From assembly GCF_900258475.1 (NCBI RefSeq), contig NZ_LT984887.1:1468593-1532592 (forward strand): 64,000 bases of DNA. The letters are read 5' to 3'. Position numbers and translations under genes: made by a program. This document shows positions 38,643-47,642 of the stretch, piece by piece. The notes beneath the pieces are model-generated. The model had not been told where the DNA came from. It ran no database searches and saw nothing but the letters and a program-made list of their open reading frames with translations. Origin of the DNA: Anaerococcus sp. Marseille-P3915. Its GTDB lineage: Bacteria; Bacillota; Clostridia; Tissierellales; Peptoniphilaceae. Numbering within the stretch: position 1 is the first letter of the stretch; each line of letters begins with the position of its first letter.

Positions 38643-41498
38643 ATGAATAAAAATTACGAATTAATTAAAAGTGAAGGCTTTGATAAGTTAGGGATCACTG
38701 CCTTTTACTACAAACATATAAAAACTGGGGCGAGGATTGTCTTTGCCAAGTCGACCGATGCTAATAAGACTTTTGGGATTGGTTTTAAGACTCCTCCTAC
38801 AAATTCTAAGGGCATGGCCCACATTATGGAACATTCTGTTCTTAATGGGTCTAAGAAATATAGGACTAAGGATCCCTTTATGGATATGGCTTCTTCGAGC
38901 CTACAGACCTTCCTAAATGCTATGACCTATCCTGATAAGACTGTTTTCCCTGTTTCTAGTGAAAACGACAAGGACTTTAGAAACCTAGTTGATGTCTATA
39001 CAGATGCGGTTTTTGCACCCCTTGTCCTTGAAAAAAAGGAAATCCTTGACCAAGAGGGTTGGCATTTTGATCTTGATGACAATGATAAGGTCGTCGGCGT
39101 ATCTGGCGTAGTTTATAATGAAATGAAAGGGGCTCTTTCTGATCCAGAAAGCCTTATCTCAAATGAAATAAATTCTTACCTCTATAAAAATAGTCCTTAT
39201 GAATACGAATCAGGTGGAAATCCTGCTGATATCAAGGATTTGACCTTTGATGACTTTGTGGACTTTTACAAAACTCACTACCACCCATCAAATGCCTATA
39301 TCTATTATTATGGAAATATAGATGACATCGATGCCTATCTTACAAGGCTTGATGAGGAATATCTAAGCCACTATGATTATAAGGATATAGACCTTGCCAT
39401 AGAAGTTGTGGAAAATCATTATGAAGCTCCAATCGAGGGGACTTATCCATCTGCAAGGGAAAATGAAAACGAAGACTACCTATCCTATGCCATGCTCACC
39501 CACTCAAGCCTGGATATAAAGGAAACACTCACAGCAGCTGTTCTTGTCAATGCACTTTTTAATATGGATTCATCAAAGATTAGGCTAGAAGTCCAAGAAA
39601 AATTATCACCAGAATATTTCTATGCAAGAAATACCTACGGCAACCGCGCTGGCCTTATCATCCAAGCCCAAAAGGCTGATGGCTATAAGCTAGATGATTT
39701 TGTAGACATAATTGAAGATGGCCTTAAAGAAGCAAGCCAGGGCCTAAATAAGGAAGCCCTAAAATCTGCCTTTTCTCTCTTTGAATTTGGTCAATTGGAA
39801 AACCTAAATTCTGTAAATGCAGGCCTTACTTATTACCTATCCATGTCCTTTGACGCAGATCCTTTCGAAGTATTCAAAATCGTTGACTATCTAAAGGAAT
39901 TAAGGGAATTAATAGATACAGATTATTATGAAAATTTCATCAAAGATTTCTATATAAATAATCCTACAAGGCTAATTCACCTTTCAAAGCCAAGCATGGA
40001 CTACAACAAAAAGAAAGACGCCGAATTTAAAGATTTTCTTGCTAGGGTCAATAGAGAGATGTCTGATGAAAAATTAGAAGAGATAAAGGCATCTCTTAAG
40101 AATCTTGAGACCTACCAAAATAGGGAAAATACCGAGAAAGAAAAGGCCACAATCCCAGTCCTTGACCTAAGAGATGTGCCAACAGCAACTGTAAAAGTAA
40201 AAAGACTCGTTGAAGAAGAAAAATTCCAATATGTTTTCAACGACCTAAATACAGCAGGCCTAATCTATACAGAGCTTTATTTTGATATCAACCACCTAAG
40301 CCTGGAGGACTTAAAATACGCCCAAATCTTTGCAGAGCTTGCTGCATCAATAGATACCAAAAATATATCATATACAGAAATTGACGATATAATCTGGCAA
40401 AAACTTGGTTCTATCAATTTTTCAATAACAAATTTTAGACAAGGACCAGAAAAGATTGACAGGAATTTCAAAATCGGTTTTAAAACCCTAAGGGCCTATG
40501 CAAAAGATGCCATGAACCTCGTAAATGACTTTGCCTTTAATTCTATTTTTGACAATAAGGCGAGAATCCTTGAGCTTTTAAGGATTAGAAAGTCGATATT
40601 TGAATCAAGAATGTATGATTCAGGCCACATGATAGCTATAAATAGAAACAATTCACACCTAGATAAGGCTGCCTTCATCCAGGAAAATATAACAGGTCTA
40701 GCCTATTATGACTTTATAAAAGATGTCATCAAGCTTTGCGAAAATGATTTTGAAAGTCTCAGAGAAAAACTAGAGAAAATTAGCAAGAAAATCTTTACAA
40801 AGAGCCTTTCAATTAATATTGCGGCAACTAAAGAAGATTACCTAATAATGAAGAATGCAATCAATGATAATCTAGTAAATCTTAAGGATAAGCCAGAAGA
40901 TGTAGAAATTGACTTTTCGCCAAAGCCTGTAAAAGAAGCCATCGCATCAGATGCCAATGTAAATTACGTATCAAAATCAGCAAAGCTTGATGCTAAAAGC
41001 TTTAAAGGCTCTTACATGCTAGCAAGCTCTATAATTTCAAATCCTTACCTATATTCCCTAATCAGAGCCAAGGGCGGTGCCTACGGGGCAGGAATGACCA
41101 TAACAAGGGCCCTAAACCTTGCAACTTACTCCTACAGGGACCCTAATATAGAAAAAACCCTAGAAGCCTATGACCAGATTCCAGAAATCGCTGCAAGTCT
41201 TGAAATGAGTCAGAGAGATTTTGACAACCAAAAAATCTCATCCATGGGCTCTATCCTAAGACCTAGGTCACCAAAACAAATGGCAGATAGCGATTATTCC
41301 TACTTTAGGATCAAAAACGCAAAAAAAGAAGATGATATCCTTGCTGAAATCAAGGCTACAAAAATCGAAGACATAAAAGCTATGGCAGATGATTTCAAAA
41401 AGGCCATGGACCTTAATAATATAACAGTTTTTGGCTCTAGGGAAGATATATTTGCCATCGAAGACAAGTTCGATAAAGTTATAGACCTAAAAGATTGA
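38643..41498 (+). CDS. M16C metallopeptidase (presequence protease/PreP-like insulinase family)
   Basis: A 951-residue zinc peptidase with two M16 halves. The inverted zinc motif HIMEH (60-64) and a downstream Glu in VVYNEMKGAL (about 160) give the active site; GGAYGAGM near the C terminus is the usual substrate-clamping loop. PreP-type enzymes degrade short unfolded peptides inside a closed chamber. No signal peptide, so probably cytoplasmic. The ATG at 38643 has AAAGGA seven bases upstream; an ATG 17 codons earlier runs into the repeat element. It is read away from element B. Confidence 0.92.
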   Translation: MNKNYELIKSEGFDKLGITAFYYKHIKTGARIVFAKSTDANKTFGIGFKTPPTNSKGMAHIMEHSVLNGSKKYRTKDPFMDMASSSLQTFLNAMTYPDKTVFPVSSENDKDFRNLVDVYTDAVFAPLVLEKKEILDQEGWHFDLDDNDKVVGVSGVVYNEMKGALSDPESLISNEINSYLYKNSPYEYESGGNPADIKDLTFDDFVDFYKTHYHPSNAYIYYYGNIDDIDAYLTRLDEEYLSHYDYKDIDLAIEVVENHYEAPIEGTYPSARENENEDYLSYAMLTHSSLDIKETLTAAVLVNALFNMDSSKIRLEVQEKLSPEYFYARNTYGNRAGLIIQAQKADGYKLDDFVDIIEDGLKEASQGLNKEALKSAFSLFEFGQLENLNSVNAGLTYYLSMSFDADPFEVFKIVDYLKELRELIDTDYYENFIKDFYINNPTRLIHLSKPSMDYNKKKDAEFKDFLARVNREMSDEKLEEIKASLKNLETYQNRENTEKEKATIPVLDLRDVPTATVKVKRLVEEEKFQYVFNDLNTAGLIYTELYFDINHLSLEDLKYAQIFAELAASIDTKNISYTEIDDIIWQKLGSINFSITNFRQGPEKIDRNFKIGFKTLRAYAKDAMNLVNDFAFNSIFDNKARILELLRIRKSIFESRMYDSGHMIAINRNNSHLDKAAFIQENITGLAYYDFIKDVIKLCENDFESLREKLEKISKKIFTKSLSINIAATKEDYLIMKNAINDNLVNLKDKPEDVEIDFSPKPVKEAIASDANVNYVSKSAKLDAKSFKGSYMLASSIISNPYLYSLIRAKGGAYGAGMTITRALNLATYSYRDPNIEKTLEAYDQIPEIAASLEMSQRDFDNQKISSMGSILRPRSPKQMADSDYSYFRIKNAKKEDDILAEIKATKIEDIKAMADDFKKAMDLNNITVFGSREDIFAIEDKFDKVIDLKD

Positions 41499-41599
41499 TA
41501 TATTGAATTTTTCAAAAAATAATCTTAAATATATTAAATTCTATTTAAATTATATTGAGCTAGCGTATAATGATTATAGAAAATGAAAGTGAGAGAAAA

Positions 41600-42700
41600 A
41601 TGGCAAAGAAAAATAATAACTTTAGATTTGACCTAGACGATTTAGATTTCGACCTAGATAATATAGACTTTGCCTCAATCGGGCAAAAAATTAAAAATTC
41701 AGTAACATCAGCCATAAATGGCTTTAGCAGAGGATTTTCTACAAATCTACCAGCCATAAGAGACCCAAATGTGTGCGAGCAAAAAAATCCAATTGGTCCA
41801 GGAAGGGTTAATGGCCTTAAATTCTTTGCAGTCATTATTGGCATTACCTGCATTAGTATAGGTCTAGATGAATTACTTTATATGGGCTTAGCGAATTTTA
41901 TATTTAAATCATTACTAATTGCTGTAGGGATAGGAGTACCTATCTACATGTGGCAAATAGCCAATAACAACAAGCGCCTAGCCATAAACTATTCTAGATT
42001 TAAAAGGGAGCTTGGGACAAACACTATTATTTCAATAAAAGACTTGGCAAGTGCGGTAAGCCAGAGTGAAAAACAGACAATCAATGATTTGCTATATTTT
42101 ATGAAGCAAAACTACTTCAAACAAGCAAGAATTGTTGAAAATGATTCAATTTTCATCCTTGATATACCAACCTTCAAGCTCTACAAGGAAAAGATAGCAG
42201 GCCTTCCTTACTATAAGAGGGAAGAAATTACAGATGATGTGTCAGTTGAAGATATAAACAAGGACCAGGCAGAAAATATAATCACAAACTCAGACCAAAT
42301 CCTTGAAAAGATGAACAAAGCCGGATCAAATATAAGGTCAGAATCCTTTAAGGCCAAGCTTTCTGTTCTTTTCACAAATATAGCTGACATCTTAAACATA
42401 GTCAAAAAATATCCACAAAAGGCAAGTAGCCTTACAAAATTTAACGACTATTACATGCCAACCTCCCTCAAACTAATCGAATCATTCGAAGAATTTGAGC
42501 TGATGAATACAGATGATATAAAGATTAGAAAGGCCATGGCAGAGATTGAAAATTCAATCAAAACCATTGCTGAAGCCTTTGACAACATCAAGGTAGACCT
42601 TCTAAGCGACAGGGCTATGGATGTAAAAACAGACATAGACACCATAGAGCTAATCCTAAATCAAGAAGGCCTACTAGAAAATGATTGGAGTGAAAAATGA
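41600..42700 (+). CDS. xpaC: XpaC family protein
   Basis: A 366-residue protein of the XpaC (5-bromo-4-chloroindolyl phosphate hydrolysis) family. It has an acidic N-terminal stretch (DLDDLDFDLDNIDF), two hydrophobic segments around residues 80-125, and a C-terminal helical domain (LTKFNDYYMPTSLKLIESFE) diagnostic of the family. The biochemical role is unclear despite the name. The start at 41600 is preferred because the upstream ATG at 41570 overlaps the TATAAT box. Its stop overlaps the telA start (ATGA), the usual xpaC-telA pairing. Confidence 0.87.
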   Translation: MAKKNNNFRFDLDDLDFDLDNIDFASIGQKIKNSVTSAINGFSRGFSTNLPAIRDPNVCEQKNPIGPGRVNGLKFFAVIIGITCISIGLDELLYMGLANFIFKSLLIAVGIGVPIYMWQIANNNKRLAINYSRFKRELGTNTIISIKDLASAVSQSEKQTINDLLYFMKQNYFKQARIVENDSIFILDIPTFKLYKEKIAGLPYYKREEITDDVSVEDINKDQAENIITNSDQILEKMNKAGSNIRSESFKAKLSVLFTNIADILNIVKKYPQKASSLTKFNDYYMPTSLKLIESFEEFELMNTDDIKIRKAMAEIENSIKTIAEAFDNIKVDLLSDRAMDVKTDIDTIELILNQEGLLENDWSEK

Positions 42701-43809
42701 GTGACATCAAATTAAGCCTAGATGGCGCAGAAGAAAACGACCCAAAGCTAGAAGCAATCACAAATGATAGCCCAGACTTGATTGAAAATAAAATCACATT
42801 TTCAGAAGCAGAAGAGAAGATGATAGATGAGTTTTCCAAAAAAATTGACCTAGAAAATACAAATATCATCTTGCAATACGGCTCAGGAGCCCAAAAGAAA
42901 ATCTCAAACTTTTCCGAAAAAACCCTAGACACAGTAAGAAACAAGGACTTAGGAGAAATCGGAGGCCTGCTTGATAAGGTAGTTGTTGATATCAGACACA
43001 TGGAAGATGATGAACCATCTGGCCCACTTGGCTTTTTCAAAAAAGCCACCAACAAGCTAGAAGACCTCAAAGTCCGCTACCAATCAGCCGAAAAAAATAT
43101 AAATGACGTAGCAAAGGTCCTAGAAAATCATCAGATAACCCTTATGAAGGATATATCAATGCTAGATCAGATGTATGATTTAAATGAAGACTACTACAAG
43201 GAAATCTCCATGTACATTGAGGCAGGAAATAGAAAGCTAGCCGACCTTTACAAAAATGACATCCCAGCCCTAGAGCTCAAGGCTCAGGCAAGTAACCTCC
43301 CACTAGATGCCCAAAAGGTAAACGACCTAAAGGCCCAGGCTAACCGATTTGAGAAAAAGCTCCACGACCTTGATCTAACAAGGATGGTATCAATCCAGAT
43401 GGCTCCACAAATAAGGATGGTCCAATCATCAAACTCTATAATGGCAGAAAAAATCCAAACAACCATAGTAAACACCATCCCACTCTGGAAAAACCAAATG
43501 GTCCTAGCCCTAGGCATGAACCACACCGACCAAGCCATAAGAACCCAACAAAGGGTAACCGACCTAACCAATGAACTCTTGAGGAAAAACGCGGACACCC
43601 TAAAACAAAACACCATAAAAACCGCCAAAGCAACAGAACGTGGAATAATAGACCTAGAAACCATAAAACATACAAACGAAGCTTTAATAACAACCATAGA
43701 AGAAGTAAGAAACATCCAAATAGAAGGCAAGAAAAACCGAGAACAAGCCAAGGCCGAAATAGCAAACCTAGAAGCCGAACTAAAAAGAAACTTGACACAA
43801 AGAAACTAA
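42697..43809 (+). CDS. telA: TelA family protein (toxic anion resistance)
   Basis: A 370-residue all-helical cytoplasmic protein of the TelA family, originally linked to tellurite resistance and also to cell-envelope stress or antimicrobial tolerance in Firmicutes. Visible: LDKVVVDIRHMEDDEPSGPL, ENHQITLMKDISMLDQMYDL, and NTIPLWKNQMVLALGMNHTD, all conserved TelA stretches. Translationally coupled to xpaC. Real function is uncertain. Confidence 0.92.
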   Translation: MSDIKLSLDGAEENDPKLEAITNDSPDLIENKITFSEAEEKMIDEFSKKIDLENTNIILQYGSGAQKKISNFSEKTLDTVRNKDLGEIGGLLDKVVVDIRHMEDDEPSGPLGFFKKATNKLEDLKVRYQSAEKNINDVAKVLENHQITLMKDISMLDQMYDLNEDYYKEISMYIEAGNRKLADLYKNDIPALELKAQASNLPLDAQKVNDLKAQANRFEKKLHDLDLTRMVSIQMAPQIRMVQSSNSIMAEKIQTTIVNTIPLWKNQMVLALGMNHTDQAIRTQQRVTDLTNELLRKNADTLKQNTIKTAKATERGIIDLETIKHTNEALITTIEEVRNIQIEGKKNREQAKAEIANLEAELKRNLTQRN

Positions 43810-43869
43810 GGTATAATTTATAAAAGTAAGCTTATCGGTTAAAGAAAATCTATTGAAATAACTATCCTC

Positions 43870-44010
43870 ATTACTCAAGAAGCTTGCCGAAGGCAAGCAA
43901 CCTTATTCGCCCTCCGCTAAGGAGCCGGATGTGGGGTGTAACGGGGAGGGGGTTTAAGGGGGAGCCCAATGAGGGACCATCCGGAAGGTCCCTTGGGGCT
44001 CCCCCTTGAA
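43870..44010 (+). repeat. isolated GC-rich end module of the repeat-element family
   Basis: A hairpin GCTTGCC-GAA-GGCAAGC (43882-43898) is followed by GGGGTGTAACGGGGAGG, GTTTAAGGGGGAG and the hairpin GGGACC-ATCCGGAA-GGTCCC. This is the same module that ends copies A-D, here alone in the 287-base gap after telA. It keeps the IS110 target-type junction GAG/GGACC intact. Confidence 0.65.
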
Positions 44011-44096
44011 CGAAGAGAATCGATAAATAGATACTGTTCATCATGATATAAACAATTAAGATGAAAATAATTTATTTTGAATAAGGGGGACTAATA

Positions 44097-44378
44097 ATGC
44101 ACGAATTTAAACCAGGCGAAAAAATCGAATTCAAATTTGATTGCCAAATGTTAATAGCAAGAACAGACAAAGACCTAGACGAAGATGAAATCTTTGACTA
44201 TATATCAGACAACCTAGAGGGTGATTCCCTACTTGCAGTTGGGGATGAAGACTTAATAAAAATCCACTTCCACTCCAATAAACCATGGGAAGTCCTAGAA
44301 TACGCAGCAAGCCTAGGCGATATACACGATATCGTGGTAGAAAATATGCAAAGACAAGCAGACGGCTTGCAAGGATAA
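44097..44378 (+). CDS. stand-alone FakA-like middle-domain protein
   Basis: A 93-residue protein resembling the region after the kinase domain in FakA (fatty acid kinase subunit A): KIEFKFDCQMLI, then GDSLLAVGDEDLIKIHFHSN, PWEVLEYAASLGDIHDIVVE and NM at the end, which follow the FakA pattern of a VVGDDDLVKVHVHT-type strand and a GEL..I.I.NM end. No kinase domain is nearby. It may be a partner or remnant of a lipid or dihydroxyacetone kinase system. RBS AAGGGGG seven bases before the ATG; its own terminator follows, so it is a genuine short gene. Confidence 0.7.
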   Translation: MHEFKPGEKIEFKFDCQMLIARTDKDLDEDEIFDYISDNLEGDSLLAVGDEDLIKIHFHSNKPWEVLEYAASLGDIHDIVVENMQRQADGLQG

Positions 44379-44382
44379 AAAT

Positions 44383-44421
44383 AAACCCAGTTATTAAGCA
44401 AAACTTAATAACTGGGTTTTC
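44383..44421. terminator. bidirectional terminator between convergent genes
   Basis: A perfect 15-bp stem (AACCCAGTTATTAAG / CTTAATAACTGGGTT) with A- and T-tails serves the FakA-like gene (+) and the DUF4300 lipoprotein gene (-). Confidence 0.92.
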
Positions 44422-44436
44422 TTTATATTTCAACAT

Positions 44437-45273
44437 TTATTCAATGTATTTTCCATTATCCATAATAAAAGGTGGAGCCGCTTCTGGATCTATGAAGTCC
44501 TTAAACTTATCCTGCAAATACTTATAACAAGCATCCTTTGTAGGGAATTTTATGGCTTGATAAGGTTCCTCAAAGGAGATTTTTTCTACAAAAAGATATC
44601 CCCCATCTATTTCAGTCAAAACTCCAATATGGCCGATAAAAAGCTTATCTCCGTCTAATTTGTCATGGATCATGACAGATACTAGGTCAAATTTTTCTGG
44701 ATAGGTCCAGTTCTGATAATATTTTTCGGCAATCTTGCCCTGGACAGATGGGTCTTTGGATGATTCTGTCGGAATGCTTGTAAAAAACTCCTTAAATTTC
44801 GAAGTTTCATCATCGTTAAAGATTTTTCCTTTTTTTATCATATCGAGGTCTGTAAAAAGCATGGAATCATCGATTTCTGTTTTATTTTTATTAGTAAGCT
44901 CATCTCCACTAAGCAAGAAAGCATTTATCCTACAATTAGTATCTACTAAATCTTTTCCATCCCTCTTCTCGATAATTTTGCCAGTATCATAGGTCTTATT
45001 TATATCCTTGATAAAACCATCAACAAGCAAGTCACTACCAACAGCCTCATTATAGTCCTTAACAAGCTTCATAAAGCTATCTACCCTATCAGGTTTAATT
45101 TTGCCCTTAAGAGTATTTTCTACAAATTTTTGGCTGTCTTCATCAGCCATATTGCTAAGACTTAGCTCTACTATCTGATTTTGAATTTCTTTTCCTTCTT
45201 CGAGACCTTTATCCTTTTGGCTACATGCTCCTAAAATTATAGTCATGGCAAGGATTGCTAATATTTTTTTCAT
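44437..45273 (-). CDS. DUF4300 lipoprotein
   Basis: A 278-residue lipoprotein (lipobox ILGAC, Cys about 17). The body matches the DUF4300 pattern: LVKDYNEAVGSDLLVDGFIK, a NCR motif (DTNCRINAF), SMLFTDLDMI, and LFIGHIGVL then GYLFVEKISFEEPYQAIKF. Members are surface lipoproteins of streptococci and relatives with no known function. A divergent second lipoprotein gene starts upstream at 45407; the pair may share regulation, but there is no proof. Confidence 0.85.
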   Translation of the reverse strand: MKKILAILAMTIILGACSQKDKGLEEGKEIQNQIVELSLSNMADEDSQKFVENTLKGKIKPDRVDSFMKLVKDYNEAVGSDLLVDGFIKDINKTYDTGKIIEKRDGKDLVDTNCRINAFLLSGDELTNKNKTEIDDSMLFTDLDMIKKGKIFNDDETSKFKEFFTSIPTESSKDPSVQGKIAEKYYQNWTYPEKFDLVSVMIHDKLDGDKLFIGHIGVLTEIDGGYLFVEKISFEEPYQAIKFPTKDACYKYLQDKFKDFIDPEAAPPFIMDNGKYIE

Positions 45274-45350
45274 TTTTTCTCCTATTTTATAAATATCTTA
45301 TATTATACCAGAAATAATTTCCAGTTTTTATTTTTATTTGCAAGAAACTT

Positions 45351-45378
45351 TTTACATATTAAAGCAATATGATATAAT
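45351..45378 (+). promoter_or_regulatory. promoter of the 45407 lipoprotein gene
   Basis: TTTACA (45351-45356) and TATAAT (45373-45378) with a 16-base spacer, 28 bases before the start codon. Confidence 0.6.
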
Positions 45379-45406
45379 TATCTTAACAAGAAGAAAGGAT
45401 GCGAAC

Positions 45407-46813
45407 ATGAAAAAAATTCTATTAAGTCTTTTGACCCTGACCCTAATGCTTAGTGCTTGTAATAACAAGGGTAGTGTTAAGAAGGAAAATAGCAAAAGCG
45501 ATATTGAAGCAAATTATGAAACAGATAGCAGTGTAGATTCCGCTGAGTCTAATGATGAAGATGGCCTAAGTCTTGGCGAACAAAAAAGAATTATCCTAGA
45601 TAGAGTAGAAGTAAAAGACCAAAAGGCTAAAAAATTTAAGGCAAAACAAACAGATGATATCTTTAAAGAACTTGCTGGCAAAGAATTTTCAAACTATCCT
45701 GCTAGTGGGTCTGAAAGAATTTATTTCCGAGAAAATGGTAATGTAGACGGAGCAGCCCTTTATGGCAATGGTAATATGTTCTCATCTACCCTATATAAGG
45801 CCAAATTTGACCTAGTCAAAAAAATTGATGACCTAACTTATGAAATAAAACTAACTAGCCTAGACTATCAAAATCCAGTAGATAAGGAAGAAAAAATCAA
45901 CAAGAATGGTTATGAATATATCCACAACTTCGTAAGGTCTCCATATTTTGATAAAAAAGTAGGTCAGACTTTTAAAATCTATTTGCCTAAAACAAAGGTC
46001 AGTTCCTTAAAAGATAGGGACATAATGTCCATCGAAGGTACAGATAACCACATAGCAAATGGCCAAATCAATGTTTTTGCCCTAGCGGGTAAGGATAAAA
46101 ACTCTAACAATGAAGACTTTGTAATAATGTCAGAATTAGTAGATAAGAAGATGAAAAGCGCCAAAAAAGATGACAAAAATTACCTTGCTTACTTTGAAGC
46201 AGGATGGAAAAGATTTATAGATGAGGTAGCTAAAGAGAAGGATAAAAATACTGATGATAAAACAAATCCTGGTGATGAAAATTTTGATATCCTAGCTAAA
46301 ATGATTCTAGATTCCTATGAAATGGATACAGAATCTGGCAAGGACATTATAAACCTAGATAAGGCTCAAAAATTCTTAAAAGAAAATGCTGGAATCTTTG
46401 CCGATATGAAATATGCTGAGAAATATAAAGATAGGTTCAAGGATATAGGCATAAGCGGCCTAGATTTAAAAGCTGACAAAGACCAACCAATCATAAAAAT
46501 AAGAGGATCCTATGTCGATGAAGCTGAAATAGAGCCAGAAAACGGCAAATTTGGCCTATGGGATAACTACCTAAGGGCAAGGCTAAATTCAGGCGAAGAT
46601 ATAATAATAAAGCTCAAACTCCTAGGAAATAGGCTTAACTATACTTATGATGCATCTGATGGATCTAAGGTAGTAAATGTTTGGGCCCTACCACTAGGCG
46701 TCTATAAAACAACAGATGATAATGGCAAAGAAATAAGAGTATTTGAATTTGTCAGTGGTAAAGGCGTTCAAGATCAAGCTTATAAACTATTTGGAGATGA
46801 CTACAATAAATAA
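45407..46813 (+). CDS. lipoprotein of unknown function
   Basis: A 468-residue lipoprotein: signal MKKILLSLLTLTLMLSAC (Cys 18), a charged linker, a first globular part (LAGKEFSNYPASGSERIYFR through ALAGKDKNSNNEDF), and a second, shorter all-alpha/beta domain near the C terminus (GLDLKADKDQPIIKIRGSYV to VFEFVSGKG). I recognise no family. The N-terminal half looks like lipoproteins with DUF4767-like folds that report on wall stress, but the match is only impressionistic. The ATG at 45407 has AAGAAAGGA and its own promoter. Confidence 0.75.
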   Translation: MKKILLSLLTLTLMLSACNNKGSVKKENSKSDIEANYETDSSVDSAESNDEDGLSLGEQKRIILDRVEVKDQKAKKFKAKQTDDIFKELAGKEFSNYPASGSERIYFRENGNVDGAALYGNGNMFSSTLYKAKFDLVKKIDDLTYEIKLTSLDYQNPVDKEEKINKNGYEYIHNFVRSPYFDKKVGQTFKIYLPKTKVSSLKDRDIMSIEGTDNHIANGQINVFALAGKDKNSNNEDFVIMSELVDKKMKSAKKDDKNYLAYFEAGWKRFIDEVAKEKDKNTDDKTNPGDENFDILAKMILDSYEMDTESGKDIINLDKAQKFLKENAGIFADMKYAEKYKDRFKDIGISGLDLKADKDQPIIKIRGSYVDEAEIEPENGKFGLWDNYLRARLNSGEDIIIKLKLLGNRLNYTYDASDGSKVVNVWALPLGVYKTTDDNGKEIRVFEFVSGKGVQDQAYKLFGDDYNK

Positions 46814-46820
46814 GATAACA

Positions 46821-46843
46821 AAAGCCGGCAAAATAGCCGGCTT
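46821..46843. terminator. bidirectional terminator between convergent genes
   Basis: The stem AAAGCCGGC / GCCGGCTT with an AT-rich loop and T/A tails, between the 45407 lipoprotein and the YgjP-like peptidase. Confidence 0.85.
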
Positions 46844-46849
46844 ACTTTT

Positions 46850-47530
46850 TTAGGGCTTAGGCTCCTTAAGTAGGGCCTCAGCCTTTTTATATTCTGGAAA
46901 AAAGCTTTCCACCAAAGCATAAAAGCTCTTGCTGTGGTTAGGTTCAAGCAAATGACAAAGCTCATGGACAAGGACATAAGTTAGGCAGATGGGCTCATAC
47001 TTAGCAAGATTTGTATTAAGCCAAACTCGCTTCTTAGAAGTATTACAAGACCCCCAACGAGTCTTCATCTTTCTGAGTCTATATTCATCAGCTTTTAAGC
47101 CTGTCAATTGTTCAACTTCCTTAATAGCATCATCTTTCTTAGTTTTTAAAGATTTTCTATAAAAATCATCAAGGAGCTCATCTTTTAAAGCCCCACTTAA
47201 GTCCCCCTTATAAAAAAATATCATCTTTGAATCACAAAGCTTAAAAGTATTTTTATTATCTTTAATAAATTCAAGCTTATAGGCCCTGCCCCAAAGATAA
47301 ATAAGCCCCTCATCCCTGGTATCCCTAGCCTTAGCAAACTTAGCTTGATTTTTAATAATCCAATCTTTCCTAGCAGATACAAAAGCCTCAAGGTCCTTAT
47401 TACTGACGTGGGAAGGAGCGGAAAGAACAAGATCTCCAAAAGGCGGAGTAACCTTTAAAATTATATTTTTTTGATTTTTTCTCTTTCTTAGAGAAAGAGA
47501 GAAAGAAGCTATTGTCCTTTGGGTTTTCAT
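46850..47530 (-). CDS. YgjP/SprT-like zinc metallopeptidase (DUF45)
   Basis: A 226-residue protein with the DUF45 architecture: a beta-rich N-terminal half, KMKTRWGSCNTSKKRVWLNT, then the zinc motif HELCHLLEPNHSKSF with H-E-x-x-H plus the downstream His, and a short C-terminal helix. The family is related to SprT and Wss1-type proteases; physiological substrates are unknown. Start at 47530. A mini-hairpin CTATC-CTA-GATAG lies in its leader. Confidence 0.88.
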   Translation of the reverse strand: MKTQRTIASFSLSLRKRKNQKNIILKVTPPFGDLVLSAPSHVSNKDLEAFVSARKDWIIKNQAKFAKARDTRDEGLIYLWGRAYKLEFIKDNKNTFKLCDSKMIFFYKGDLSGALKDELLDDFYRKSLKTKKDDAIKEVEQLTGLKADEYRLRKMKTRWGSCNTSKKRVWLNTNLAKYEPICLTYVLVHELCHLLEPNHSKSFYALVESFFPEYKKAEALLKEPKP

Positions 47531-47575
47531 AAAAAATTCCTTTTTTCCTATCCTAGATAGGAGTATTTTTTTCTT

Positions 47576-47642
47576 TATTATCCAAGATAATAAAGTGGGA
47601 TTTTTAGGGGGAAGCCCCCTAAAATACTTTATCTTGGATAAA
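47576..47642. repeat. 66-bp double palindrome, stand-alone border unit of the repeat family
   Basis: TTATCCAAGATAA and its mirror TTTATCTTGGATAAA enclose a central hairpin TTTTAGGGGG-AA-CCCCCTAAAA (one G centre). The same unit lies at the outer edges of copies A, B and D. Here it overlaps the stop-codon end of the ECF T gene and probably terminates it. Confidence 0.7.
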
